DNA of 64,000 bases, from contig NZ_CP016443.1 of assembly GCF_001742165.1 (NCBI RefSeq), forward strand, positions 2,046,001 to 2,110,000, written 5' to 3'. The DNA is from Burkholderia stabilis (GTDB taxonomy: Bacteria > Pseudomonadota > Gammaproteobacteria > Burkholderiales > Burkholderiaceae). A program made the translations under genes and the position numbers. Under the pieces are notes generated by a model. That model saw nothing but the letters and a program-made list of their open reading frames with translations. It was not told the origin of the DNA and made no database searches. Below are positions 42,292-51,040 of this stretch, one piece after another (position 1 is the stretch's first letter; every line of letters begins with the position of its first letter).

Positions 42292-42720
42292 ATGCCAGTC
42301 CAGCACGCCCTCATCCCCTGCCTGCGCTACACCGACGCGCCGGCTGCCATCGACTTCCTTTGCAATGCCTTCGGCTTCGAGCGCCACTCGGTCTATGCCG
42401 ACGAAACCGATCCGACGTTGATCCATCACGCCGAGCTGACGCTGAACGGCCAGATGGTGATGCTCGGTTCGGCCCGCCCCGGCCCCGTGCGCGACCTGTA
42501 TCGCTGGAAGACCGCGTCCGAGGCAGGCGGCATCACCATGTGCGTGTGCGCCGTGATCGACGACCCCGACGCGCACTGCGCCCGTGCCCGCGCGGCCGGC
42601 GCCGACATCCTCACCGCACCCAAGGACAACGACGGCTATCCCGGCCGCGGCTACGACGTGCGCGACCCCGAGGGCAACGTCTGGACCTTCGGCAGCTACG
42701 ACCCCTTCGCGGCCCACTGA
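42292..42720 (+). CDS. VOC superfamily protein
   Basis: 142 residues. Two beta-alpha-beta units: an initial ALIPCLRYTDAPAAIDFLCNAFGFERHSVYADE and a later DPDAHCARARAAGADILTAPKDNDGYPGRGYDVRDPEGNVWTFG. This is a common glyoxalase-like/bleomycin-resistance-like protein of unknown substrate. It may be cotranscribed with fabV, 112 bp upstream, unless the hairpin between them terminates. An in-frame DPEGNVWTFGSYDPF end is typical. Confidence 0.88.
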   Translation: MPVQHALIPCLRYTDAPAAIDFLCNAFGFERHSVYADETDPTLIHHAELTLNGQMVMLGSARPGPVRDLYRWKTASEAGGITMCVCAVIDDPDAHCARARAAGADILTAPKDNDGYPGRGYDVRDPEGNVWTFGSYDPFAAH

Positions 42721-42750
42721 CGCCGCTCGCGCGTCACCCGGCACGCTGCG

Positions 42751-43329
42751 CTACTCCACCGCCCGCGCGGCATCCCACAACGGTTGCGCACCGCGCGCCG
42801 CATTCCACGCGGCGAAATGCGTGCGCCACGATTCGAACGGCTCCGTCAGCGGATGGCGCGGATCTTCGCTGAGCGAATACGCCATCCCTTCGATCAGCCA
42901 GCGCGGCTTGGTCGCGACGGCCAGGTTGCCGAGCACTTCGGCCTGCCGGTAATGAATCAGTTCGTGCGCGAGGAAGTAGGTCTGCCAGCCGCGCGGCGCC
43001 ACGACCACGCCGAAATTGCCGAGCGTCAGCGCCGCGCGCGTGCCGAGGCCGAATGCGTCCGCGCACGCGCGTGTCGAACAGAACACGACGCGCGGCGTAT
43101 CGTGGAACGCGCCGACGGCCGCCGCCGCGCGTGCATGGCCGTCGCGATAGAGCTGCTGCGCGTCGCCGAGCTTCGCGGCATCGTCGATGCAGATGTCGGC
43201 GCTCGGGCAAGACACGCCGGGGATCAGCGCAGGCGCGACGACGCGCAGCGGCTTGACGAGCGCATACGCGGCAATCGGCAGCGCAACGAGCAAGCCCGTA
43301 AGGGCGAAGGCAACGTGGGAGCGTTTCAT
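42751..43329 (-). CDS. Putative zinc metallopeptidase-like protein (HExxH)
   Basis: 192 residues with an N-terminal hydrophobic anchor (about 5-25). HELIHYRQ (about 120-127) is an HExxH zinc site, and WLIEGMAYSLSEDP (about 146) supplies the third ligand Glu in gluzincin spacing. C41/C47 and C81/C86-type cysteine pairs may be disulfide-bonded. It resembles peptidase MA-like proteins, normally about 200 residues or domain-sized. Substrate unknown. On the minus strand between a VOC gene and an EamA gene. Confidence 0.75.
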   Translation of the reverse strand: MKRSHVAFALTGLLVALPIAAYALVKPLRVVAPALIPGVSCPSADICIDDAAKLGDAQQLYRDGHARAAAAVGAFHDTPRVVFCSTRACADAFGLGTRAALTLGNFGVVVAPRGWQTYFLAHELIHYRQAEVLGNLAVATKPRWLIEGMAYSLSEDPRHPLTEPFESWRTHFAAWNAARGAQPLWDAARAVE

Positions 43330-43615
43330 CGAGGCGGCGGTTCCGTGGCGTGCGGGTGGAGTGCTTCCTGCGTGAATATATCGGACCCGTCACGCCGCCG
43401 GTCCGGCTTTTCTTTCCGACGGACTTCCCGCCGCCGACCGGCTCCCGGCACGACCAGGGAAACGCCCTGGCGTTCGCGGTCACGCCCCGCCATCCTGCTG
43501 CAACAAAGACATTTTCCGACCTAATAGCGCCTGAATAATATATTGGACGCATAGCTGGAAGCCCCGCATTCTTGCCCCCTATCGGCTCGCAACGAAGCAC
43601 GGCAAGGACCAGCGC

Positions 43616-44533
43616 ATGAACAGGAACCAACGACTCGCCGGCATCGGCTACGGATTGCTCGCAGCGCTCATCTGGGGCGGCTTTCCGGTCGTCACGCGTA
43701 TCGGCGTCACGCATTCCGCCTTCGACGCGTACGACATCGCGTTCATCCGCTTCATCGTCTCGGGCACGCTGCTGCTGCCCGTGCTGCTGCGCCGCGGCCT
43801 CGGCACGCTGCGTCCGGCATCGGTCGGGTTGATGGTGACCGGCGCGGGCGCGCCCTACATCCTGACCGTCGCGGCGGCATTGAGCCGCGCGCCGGTCGGC
43901 TACTTTGCACTGACGCCGGGCAGCATGATCGCGTTCACCGCGATCCTCGGCCGGCAGGTCGCGCACGAGCGGCTGAGCGCCGCGCAGGTCGCGGGCATCG
44001 TCACGATCCTGGCCGGCATCGCACTGACCGCGTCCGATGCGCTGCGCGGCGCGATCGGGCTGCCGGCTCTCGTGCTGTTCGTGCTCGGCGGCCTGCTGTG
44101 GGCCGTCTATAACGTCACGACGAAACGCGCCGCCGCCGGCGCGCTGCACGCGACGGCCGTCGTATCGGTCGGCTCCGCCGTGCTCTATTGCCCGCTCTAT
44201 CTGGCCGTGCGCGGCGGCGCCGTGCTGCATGCGCCCATCGCGGCGATCGCCACGCAGGCGATCTACCAGGGCGTGCTGATGTCGGTGCTCGCGCTTTACT
44301 GCTTCAGCCAGGCCGTCGTCGCGCTCGGCCCGGCCATCGGTGCGACCTTCGCCGCGCTGATGCCGCTCCTCGCGACGCTCGCGGCCACGCTGCTGCTCGG
44401 CGAACGGCCGCATGCGCCAGCGCTCGCCGGCATCGCGATCGTCACTGCCGGCATGGCCGTCAGCCTCGCCAGCCGGTGGCGGGCAGGAGAACGGCCGGCC
44501 ATCCGCCGACCGAACCCGGCCGCGCACGGCTGA
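43616..44533 (+). CDS. EamA/DMT family exporter
   Basis: 305 residues with ten transmembrane helices, made of two EamA repeats (about 8-140 and 155-290). It starts GYGLLAALIWGGFPVVTRIGVTHSAFDAYDIAFIRF and carries AAALSRAPVGYFALTPGSMIAFTAILGR at the end of the first repeat and LGPAIGATFAALMPLLATLAATLLLGE in the second. The family exports amino acids, metabolites or drugs. Upstream AT-rich TAATAGCGCCTGAATAATATATT (split here, around 43520-43545) may hold its promoter. Confidence 0.9.
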   Translation: MNRNQRLAGIGYGLLAALIWGGFPVVTRIGVTHSAFDAYDIAFIRFIVSGTLLLPVLLRRGLGTLRPASVGLMVTGAGAPYILTVAAALSRAPVGYFALTPGSMIAFTAILGRQVAHERLSAAQVAGIVTILAGIALTASDALRGAIGLPALVLFVLGGLLWAVYNVTTKRAAAGALHATAVVSVGSAVLYCPLYLAVRGGAVLHAPIAAIATQAIYQGVLMSVLALYCFSQAVVALGPAIGATFAALMPLLATLAATLLLGERPHAPALAGIAIVTAGMAVSLASRWRAGERPAIRRPNPAAHG

Positions 44534-44555
44534 AGCGCGATGCGCGTGATGCGCG

Positions 44556-45341
44556 TTACGCGGCGTGCCTCGTGCGCGCGTCGCTGGCGCCCGTCTCCCA
44601 GCGGCTCAGGCGAATGCCCCGCCACAGGAGCGCGGCGCCGCATGCGAACAGGATCGCCTCGATCAGCAGGGTGTCGACATGCCAGTACTGCGAGAGCAGC
44701 ACGGCGACGAGATCGAACAGGAAATGAATCGCGATCGCGTACGCGAGCCAGCGCTTCGTTCCGCGCACGAATGCCTGCAGCACGATCAGCGACAGCCCGA
44801 CATGCGCGGCCAGCGCGCTCACACGTTCGAGCAGCGCGAGAAACGGCGACGCGAGCGTCATGCCCGCGAACTGCGACCCGATCAGCGACTGCATGCCCTC
44901 AGGCACGACGACGCCCGCGTGCGCGAGCAGGTAACCCGTGCCGAGCGCGAGAAACCCGACGCCGACGAGCAGCATCGCCTCCAGCCCGCCGTGCCCGAGC
45001 CCGAGCATCACGGCGGCCTGCGCGTCGCGCCGCTTCGGCAGCAGATACCGGAATGCGACCCAGCGACCGCATTCCTCGAAAAGCCCGGCCGTGAACGCCG
45101 CGAACACGAGCATCGGCAGGTGCCAGCGCGGATCGCGGGCCAGCGAGTGAAACAGCGGCGCCTGCCACGACAGGCGCAACACCGGCTGGAACACGAAGAA
45201 GGTCAGCATGCCGTAGAAAAACACGCGAAACGGCACATGCGTGCGGCGTCGCCATGCAGCCGCGAGCAGCGCAGGCGCGAACAGCGCGACGAGGCCGGCC
45301 GCGAGCGTGGCGAACAGCAGCGTCGCGTGGACGGGATGCAT
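44556..45341 (-). CDS. YhfC-type intramembrane metalloprotease
   Basis: 261 residues with about seven transmembrane helices. The catalytic motifs of YhfC/PrsW-type membrane proteases are FTAGLFEECGRWVAFRYLLP (EE..R), a following MLGLGHGGLEAMLL with His and Glu, and a third histidine in AIHFLFDL. These suggest a zinc-dependent site-2-like or CPBP-like protease in the membrane. Function of bacterial YhfC is largely unknown. It lies between an EamA gene and a GNAT gene on the minus strand. Confidence 0.85.
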   Translation of the reverse strand: MHPVHATLLFATLAAGLVALFAPALLAAAWRRRTHVPFRVFFYGMLTFFVFQPVLRLSWQAPLFHSLARDPRWHLPMLVFAAFTAGLFEECGRWVAFRYLLPKRRDAQAAVMLGLGHGGLEAMLLVGVGFLALGTGYLLAHAGVVVPEGMQSLIGSQFAGMTLASPFLALLERVSALAAHVGLSLIVLQAFVRGTKRWLAYAIAIHFLFDLVAVLLSQYWHVDTLLIEAILFACGAALLWRGIRLSRWETGASDARTRHAA

Positions 45342-45361
45342 GGGGACGTCGATGCGCGCGG

Positions 45362-45892
45362 CTACGCGAGCTGCTTGTGGAAAAACGTCGTCGCGCAGAG
45401 CGCGCCGTCGGGCATCAGCGCAAAGTTCGGCACGACGCCGACGCGCTGCCAGCCGGCCCGCTCGTAGAGCCGCTCGGCGTCGCCGCCCGTCACGGTGTCG
45501 AGCACGAGCACGGTCTTGCCCGCGTCGCGCGCGGCCGCGTCGGCCGCCGCCATCAGGCGCGCGGCGACGCCCTGCCGGCGCGCGTGCCGCGACACGAGCA
45601 TCTTCGCGATATCCGCGCGATGCGGCTGGTTCTCGGGCTGCGCGGTCACGACCTGCACGGTGCCGACGATCCGGCCGGCCGCGTCCTCGGCGACGAGCAG
45701 GATGCGTTCGTCATTCGCCACGCCATCGGCCACGCGCGTCCAGAACGCAATGGCGGTCGGCCGCTCGATCGGCAACATGAAGCTGACGGACGCGCCACCT
45801 TCGACGCAATCGACCAGCACGTCGGCCAGCGCATCGATGCAGGCCCTCGCATCGCTCGCGCCGATGCGGCGCACGGTAACAGGTTCGGTCAT
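45362..45892 (-). CDS. GNAT family N-acetyltransferase
   Basis: 176 residues from ATG 45892. The acetyl-CoA motif is KMLVSRHARRQGVAARLMAAADAAA (QGVAARL being the R/Q-x-x-G-x-A/G-type loop), followed by a LVLDTVTGGDAERLYERAGWQRVGVVPNFALM C-terminal segment typical of the group that includes bleomycin or spermidine acetyltransferases. Substrate unknown. It lies downstream of YhfC on the same strand with 20 bp between. Confidence 0.88.
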   Translation of the reverse strand: MTEPVTVRRIGASDARACIDALADVLVDCVEGGASVSFMLPIERPTAIAFWTRVADGVANDERILLVAEDAAGRIVGTVQVVTAQPENQPHRADIAKMLVSRHARRQGVAARLMAAADAAARDAGKTVLVLDTVTGGDAERLYERAGWQRVGVVPNFALMPDGALCATTFFHKQLA

Positions 45893-46070
45893 GCCCACTC
45901 CGGTAGTCAGGCCGGCCGCACGCGTTCGTTCGTATGCGGCCGCAATCGAAAAACCCGCCGGCGGATCGTCGACGCTCGCGCAACGGCGGCAGGTGTCCGG
46001 CAACGCGGCCCCGATCGGCGCGCGTTACCGCCCCATCATCCTACGCGACGAAAATTCCCGCTGCATCGCC

Positions 46071-46091
46071 TATACTTAGCCACATGGCTAA
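46071..46091. promoter_or_regulatory. ArsR operator and promoter over the start codon
   Basis: TTAGCCA (46076-46082) and TGGCTAA (46085-46091) form a 7-bp inverted repeat with spacer CA. The ArsR ATG (46084-46086) lies inside it. TATACT, a good -10 box, is at 46071-46076 and touches the left arm, so bound repressor would block the promoter and the start of translation. Confidence 0.65.
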
Positions 46092-46449
46092 CCTTTCATC
46101 CGGCATCAGCGACGTCTTCCACGCCCTCGCCGATCCGACCCGCTGCGCGATCGTCAGCGCGCTCGGCCAGGGCGAACGAACCGTCTCCGCGCTGGCCGCG
46201 CCGTTCGACATGGCGCTGCCGTCATTCATGAAGCATGTCGCCGTGCTCGAGCGCAGCGGCCTCGTGCTGACCCGGAAAACCGGCCGCTCGCGCACCTGCA
46301 CGCTGGTCGGCAGCCGGCTGACCGAAGCCGAGGCATGGCTCGCCGCGCAGCGCGCGCTGTGGGAAGCACGATCCGATCGTCTCGTCGAATTCGTCGAACG
46401 CCACCATCAGGAGGAGCAAGATGTCAGCAAGCCACGTCGAACCCGCTGA
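46084..46449 (+). CDS. ArsR/SmtB-type transcriptional regulator
   Basis: 121 residues with a winged HTH: SGISDVFHALADPTRCAIVSALGQGERTVSALAAPFDMALPSFMKHVAVLERSGLV outlines it. No metal-binding cysteine pair (CxC) is visible, so it probably is not a metal sensor; members paired with SRPBCC proteins are common and likely sense organic ligands. Its ATG is within the TTAGCCA-CA-TGGCTAA operator. The end overlaps the SRPBCC start by 29 bp, so the two are translationally coupled. Confidence 0.87.
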   Translation: MANLSSGISDVFHALADPTRCAIVSALGQGERTVSALAAPFDMALPSFMKHVAVLERSGLVLTRKTGRSRTCTLVGSRLTEAEAWLAAQRALWEARSDRLVEFVERHHQEEQDVSKPRRTR

Positions 46450-46906
46450 AGCCCACGATCTCGTCATCACGCGCACGCTGCGCGCGCCGCGCCGCGCACT
46501 GTGGCGCGCATGGACCGACCCCGAACTGCTGAAGGAATGGTGGTGCCCGAAACCGTGGACCACCGAAGTGCGCGCGTTCGACCTGCGGCCGGGCGGCGCC
46601 TTCCACACGGTCATGCGCGGCCCCGACGGCGGCACGAGCGACAATCCCGGCTGCTTCCTCGAAATCGTGCCGGAAGCGCGCATCGCGTTCACGTCGATGC
46701 TCGCGGGCGGCTGGCGACCGCAGGCGCCGTGGATGGGCTTCACGGCGATCATCACGATGGCCGACGACGATGCGGGCAGCCGTTACGAAGCCCGCGTGAT
46801 GCACCCCGATGCCGCCACGCGCGAGCGTCATGAAGCGCTCGGCTTCTTCGAGGGCTGGAACACCTGCATCACGCAGCTCGACGCATTCGCGGCCACGCTG
46901 CGCTGA
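46421..46906 (+). CDS. SRPBCC domain protein (AHSA1-like)
   Basis: 161 residues. The helix-grip fold shows ITRTLRAPRRALWRAWTDPELLKEWWCPKPWTTEVRAFDLRPGGAFHTVM, typical of activator of Hsp90 ATPase-1-like/START-type cavities. AGGAGG occurs before ATG 46421, which lies inside the upstream ArsR gene. Members bind hydrophobic ligands, and ArsR regulation suggests a ligand-responsive pair. Function unknown. Confidence 0.88.
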   Translation: MSASHVEPAEAHDLVITRTLRAPRRALWRAWTDPELLKEWWCPKPWTTEVRAFDLRPGGAFHTVMRGPDGGTSDNPGCFLEIVPEARIAFTSMLAGGWRPQAPWMGFTAIITMADDDAGSRYEARVMHPDAATRERHEALGFFEGWNTCITQLDAFAATLR

Positions 46907-47025
46907 ACGCAGACGGACGTGCGGTCATTGCATGCCGCCGCGCCCGCGCCTACGATTCCTGAAGGAGGCATGACGACACGCCGGCATCCGGCGTGCACCG
47001 TCGCGCACGCTCCGCAGGAGGCGAC

Positions 47026-47502
47026 ATGCTGCATACGCACACGCATTCGACCCGGGTCAGCCGGCACCTGAACGCACCGCGCGGGCGCGTCTACCGCGCG
47101 CTGCTCGATCCGCACGCGGTCGAGCAATGGAAGGTGCCCGACGGCATGACGTGCCGCGTGCACGCGTACGACACGCGCGAAGGCGGCGCGCTGCGCGTGT
47201 CGCTGAGCTACGACGCGCCGTCGGCCGATAACGGCAAGACCACCGCGCGCACCGATACCTACCACGGCCGCTTCGTCACGCTCGTGCCGGACGAGCGGAT
47301 CGTCGAGATCGACGTGTTCGAAACCGACGATCCGATGCTGCGCGGCGCCATGACGATCACGATCACGCTGTCCGACGAAGCGGACGGCACGCGCGTGGAT
47401 GCGGTGCACGACGGGGTGCCGCCCGGCGTGCCGGCCGCCGACAACGAAACCGGCTGGCAAATGGCGCTGGCGAAGCTCGCGGCGTTGGTGGAAACCAGGT
47501 AG
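47026..47502 (+). CDS. Second SRPBCC domain protein
   Basis: 158 residues from ATG 47026, with CAGGAGG upstream. Same fold as its neighbour: STRVSRHLNAPRGRVYRALLDPHAVEQWKVPDGM and a following FVTLVPDERIVEIDVFETDDPMLRGAMTITITLS. It may form an operon with the first SRPBCC gene, 119 bp upstream, although a good upstream AAGGAGG-ATG pair exists at 46963-46972 (a short leader ORF). Ligand unknown. Confidence 0.87.
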   Translation: MLHTHTHSTRVSRHLNAPRGRVYRALLDPHAVEQWKVPDGMTCRVHAYDTREGGALRVSLSYDAPSADNGKTTARTDTYHGRFVTLVPDERIVEIDVFETDDPMLRGAMTITITLSDEADGTRVDAVHDGVPPGVPAADNETGWQMALAKLAALVETR

Positions 47503-47621
47503 CACGCGGTTCGCGCAGACGACTGGAAAAGACGGGACGCGGCGCGGCAGCGCGAAACGCCGCCGCGTGCGACACTGGCCCGCACCCGATCCATCCGGAC
47601 CCGCACGAGGAGACTCTCGCG

Positions 47622-48260
47622 ATGAACGCCGCGCGCACCGCCACCTGGTATTTCGATTTCGTTTCGCCGTTCGCCTACCTGCAGCAGGAACAGTTCGACC
47701 AGTTGCCGCCCGCCGCGGCGTTCGAGCCGCGGCCGATCGTGCTCGGCGCGCTGCTCACGCACTGGGGCCAGAAAGCGCCGGCCGAGATCGCGGCGAAGCG
47801 CGTGTTCACCTATCGCCACGCGCAATACCGCGCGGACAAGCTCGGCATTCCGTTCCGGATGCCGCCCGCCCACCCGTTCAACCCGATCAAGCCGCTGCGT
47901 CTCGCGATCGCGATGGACAGTTCGGTCGACGCGATCCGGCGGATCTTCCGGCATATCTGGCGCGACGGCCAGGACGTGTCGACGCCGGAAGGCTTCGCCG
48001 CGCTGTGCGAAGCCGTCGGTTTTCCGGAAGGCGTGACGGCCGTCGAAGCGCAGCCGGTGAAGGACGCGCTGCGCGCGAACACGGATCAAGCCATCGCGCA
48101 CGGCGTGTTCGGCGTGCCGACTTTCGAACTCGACGGCGACCTGTTCTGGGGCGAGGATGCGACCGGCATGTTCGCCGATTGCGCGACGTCGCGCGCATGG
48201 CTCGACTCGCCCGAGGTGCGCCGCATCAGCGCGCTGCCCGAAGGAATCCGGCGCGGCTGA
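47622..48260 (+). CDS. 2-hydroxychromene-2-carboxylate isomerase / DsbA-like kappa GST
   Basis: 212 residues with a DSBA-like thioredoxin fold (DFVSPFAYLQQEQFDQLP near the N-terminus, where serine stands in place of the CxxC cysteine), typical of HCCA isomerases and kappa-class GSTs, and a GVFGVPTFELDGDLFWGED cis-proline region with DG motif near residue 165. NahD-type enzymes isomerise chromene acids in naphthalene breakdown with glutathione. No aromatic-degradation genes adjoin, so a more general role is likely. Confidence 0.88.
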   Translation: MNAARTATWYFDFVSPFAYLQQEQFDQLPPAAAFEPRPIVLGALLTHWGQKAPAEIAAKRVFTYRHAQYRADKLGIPFRMPPAHPFNPIKPLRLAIAMDSSVDAIRRIFRHIWRDGQDVSTPEGFAALCEAVGFPEGVTAVEAQPVKDALRANTDQAIAHGVFGVPTFELDGDLFWGEDATGMFADCATSRAWLDSPEVRRISALPEGIRRG

Positions 48261-48295
48261 CCGCGCAACCGCGATCCGCCGCCGGGCGCGCTGCG

Positions 48296-49279
48296 TCAGA
48301 CGTCGCGCCCTTCGACGAGCCCCGGCACGGCCTCGCGCATCATCGCGACGAACCGCACGAGCCGCGACGGATAGAACTGCGCATGCGGATAGGTCAGGTA
48401 GACGGGCAGCGGCGCGGCCTGCCACTCGGGTGCGAGGTGCACGAGTTCGCCGCGCGCGAGGTGGTCGGCCAGCATCCATGACGAACCGACGCATGCGCCG
48501 ACACCCAGCAGCGCCGCGCTGCGCAACGCGTACAGGTTCGCGGTCGTGATACGCGGGCGGATCGCGATGCGCCGCGTCTCGCCCGTCGCGGCGTGCGTCA
48601 GCGCGAGCTCGGTCCGGTAGTACGTGCGCAGTGCGAGCCACGGCAACGCGGCCAGCGCGTCGGGGTCGGCCGGCACGTCGGCGCCGTTCAGCACGGACGG
48701 CGCGGCGACCACGAAGCGCGGCACCTTCGTCAACCGGATCGCGACGACGCCCGGATCGATCGGCTCGCCGACCTGGATCGCGCAATCGATGCCGCTGCCG
48801 ACGAAATCCCGCACCTCGTCCTGCAGCAACCACTCCACCGACACGCGCGGATAGTCGCGCAGGAATTGCGCAAGCGGCTCGACGAAACGCTCCTGACCGA
48901 ACGCATGCGGCACCGCGACCCGCAGCAACCCGTCGGGCTCCTCCTGCGCGCCGCGCAGATCGGCCTCGAACGCCGCCCAACTCGCCAGCAGCTCCTTGGC
49001 ACGCTTGAAGCAGCGCTCGCCGTCGACGGTCAGCCGCATCGTGTGCGTCGTGCGCTGCAGCAGCCGCATGCCGAGCGAGCGTTCGAGCGCCTGCAGCCGC
49101 CGGCTGATCGTCGGCTGCGTCGTTTGCAATTGCGCGGCGGCAGCCGACAGGCTGCCGGCCTCGACTATGCGTACGAAGGTTTCCATCAGCTCGAAACGAT
49201 AGCCGGCGCCGTCCACCGGTACCGCCCCGACACGCGGAACCCCTTCAGCAGCGGGAAAAGCGGAAGATTTTTCGGTCAT
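48296..49279 (-). CDS. LysR family transcriptional regulator (MFS-linked)
   Basis: 327 residues from ATG 49279. The wHTH is at about 28-90 (MLLQTTQPTISRRLQALERSLGMRLLQRTTHTMRL outline), and the effector domain follows. It is divergent to an MFS transporter (start 49381) with only 101 bp between, the classical arrangement for a regulator and its efflux target. A basic N-terminal extension of about 25 residues is slightly longer than average. Ligand unknown. Confidence 0.88.
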   Translation of the reverse strand: MTEKSSAFPAAEGVPRVGAVPVDGAGYRFELMETFVRIVEAGSLSAAAAQLQTTQPTISRRLQALERSLGMRLLQRTTHTMRLTVDGERCFKRAKELLASWAAFEADLRGAQEEPDGLLRVAVPHAFGQERFVEPLAQFLRDYPRVSVEWLLQDEVRDFVGSGIDCAIQVGEPIDPGVVAIRLTKVPRFVVAAPSVLNGADVPADPDALAALPWLALRTYYRTELALTHAATGETRRIAIRPRITTANLYALRSAALLGVGACVGSSWMLADHLARGELVHLAPEWQAAPLPVYLTYPHAQFYPSRLVRFVAMMREAVPGLVEGRDV

Positions 49280-49380
49280 TCGTGCAGCGTATAACAAATC
49301 TGCGCCGGGCGGCACTACCGTGCCCGGCCGCGCGCCGCCAAACTCGCGTCCATTCCGTTGTCCACACGAGGATGCACGCC

Positions 49381-50613
49381 ATGTCCACCCCCACCCGTCT
49401 CGACGCCGCGCCGCTCGCGGCGCATGCCTCGGCCCGCCCGGCCGCCGCGTCGATGCCCGATCGCCGGCTCGTGCTGCTGCTCGCGGCCGCCGCCGGCCTC
49501 GGCGTCGCCCCGCTCTACTACGCGCAGCCGATGCTCGGCGCGCTCGGGCCCGATCTCGGCGCGTCGGCGCGCGCGATCGGCTTCGTGCCGACGCTCACGC
49601 AGCTCGGTTATGCGCTCGGCATCCTGCTGCTCGCGCCGCTCGGCGACCGCTTCGACCGGCGCCGCGTGATCGTGACCAAGGCCGCCGCACTGGTCGTCGC
49701 GCTGCTGCTCGCCGCCGTCGCGCCGTCGCTCGGGCTGTTGCTCGCGGCGAGCTTCGCGATCGGCCTCGCCGCGACGATGGCGCAGGACGTCGTGCCGGCC
49801 GCCGCGACGCTCGCGCACGATGCGCATCGCGGCCGCATCGTCGGCACGGTGATGACGGGGCTGTTGCTCGGCATCCTGCTGTCGCGCGTCGTGGCCGGGT
49901 TCGTCGCAGAAACCGCCGGCTGGCGCGCGATGTTCGCGCTCGCGGCCGCCAGCGTCGCCGCGATCGGCATCGTGGCCGCGCGCGGACTGCCGCGCTTCGA
50001 GCCCACCACGCGCCTGCCGTATCGTGCGCTGATCGGGTCGCTCGGCGCGCTGTGGCGCCACCATCCGGCGCTGCGCCGCGCCGCACTCGCGCAGGGGCTG
50101 CTGGCCGTCGGGTTCAGCGCGTTCTGGTCGACGCTCGCGGTGATGCTGCACGGTGCGCCGTTTCACCTCGGCAGCGCGGCCGCGGGCGCTTTCGGCCTCG
50201 CAGGTGCCGCCGGCGCGCTGGCCGCGCCCGTTGCAGGGCGTCTCGCCGATCATCACGGCCCCGAGCGCGTCACGCGCATCGGTATCGGCATCGCGGCGCT
50301 GTCGTTCGCGTCGATGGCCGCCGCGCCGCTGATGTCGCCGCATGCGCAGCTCGTGCTGCTCGCGGTCGCGACGATCGGCTTCGATCTCGGCGTGCAGGCG
50401 ACGCTGATTGCGCACCAGTCGATCGTCTACCGGATCGATCCCGCGTCGCGCAGCCGCCTCAACGCGGTGCTGTTCGTCGGTATGTTCATCGGGATGGCGG
50501 CCGGCGCCGCGATCGGCAGTTTGTTGCTCGCGCAACTGGGCTGGAATGCGGTGACCGCGCTGGCCGTCACCACGTCGCTGGCCGCACTCGCCGTGCGAAT
50601 CTGGCGCAATTGA
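49381..50613 (+). CDS. MFS transporter, DHA1-like efflux
   Basis: 410 residues from ATG 49381, which has GAGG at the right spacing; ATG 49372 lies directly against it. Twelve helices are visible. Loop 2-3 motif A is LGDRFDRRRVIVTK, and motif C-like AAAGLGVAPLYYAQPMLGALGPDL opens the protein. Similar to bacterial multidrug/arabinose efflux proteins such as the YbjJ or AraJ-like group. Substrate unknown. Terminator downstream; LysR gene divergent upstream. Confidence 0.9.
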   Translation: MSTPTRLDAAPLAAHASARPAAASMPDRRLVLLLAAAAGLGVAPLYYAQPMLGALGPDLGASARAIGFVPTLTQLGYALGILLLAPLGDRFDRRRVIVTKAAALVVALLLAAVAPSLGLLLAASFAIGLAATMAQDVVPAAATLAHDAHRGRIVGTVMTGLLLGILLSRVVAGFVAETAGWRAMFALAAASVAAIGIVAARGLPRFEPTTRLPYRALIGSLGALWRHHPALRRAALAQGLLAVGFSAFWSTLAVMLHGAPFHLGSAAAGAFGLAGAAGALAAPVAGRLADHHGPERVTRIGIGIAALSFASMAAAPLMSPHAQLVLLAVATIGFDLGVQATLIAHQSIVYRIDPASRSRLNAVLFVGMFIGMAAGAAIGSLLLAQLGWNAVTALAVTTSLAALAVRIWRN

Positions 50614-50633
50614 GTTCCGCACCACGCGGACGA

Positions 50634-50671
50634 GGCGGGCAGCCCACCGGGCTTGCCCGCCTTTTCTTTTT
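50634..50671 (+). terminator. Intrinsic terminator after the MFS gene
   Basis: GGCGGGC (50634-50640) pairs with GCCCGCC (50655-50661) with an inner GCCC/GGGC pair, followed by a T-rich run to 50671. Confidence 0.88.
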
Positions 50672-51040
50672 GTTTCCGATCGGCATGCGCATCGCGCGGC
50701 GCGCCCCGGCACATCCGCGCAAGTTGCAGCCTGCTTTCGTTCATCCGGTGCAAGGTCTGTGACGGCTCGCCGAATTGCGCAGTTCAACCAAATATTTTCC
50801 CGACCGCCGTGCGCATCCGCGCGCAAACATCGGACGATTCTGCAGCGCCCCGCCGCCCGGCGCTTCCCCATCCGGCCCCGTCGCGCCGCCCCGTTTCATC
50901 AGGGGATTCCCGGTATTTTTTCGCATTTTCTTCGAAATAACGGGTGACATACTTGCCTCCCGTTGCGCTCCGGTACGAGCGTGCTTCCAGATCCTGCCGG
51001 CCGCGCGTGATACGCCGCACGTCCGCCGGGCTCGCACGAC
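50672..51040 (+). other. Region between MFS terminator and PAP2 gene, no gene seen
   Basis: About 370 bp. AT-rich patches around 50795 (CAAATATTTTCC) and 50930 (TTTTCTTCGAAATAACGGG) could hold a promoter for the PAP2 gene at 51041. A minus-strand frame continues from here into the next gene's antisense strand but looks like a shadow. No hairpin with a T tract. Confidence 0.45.
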
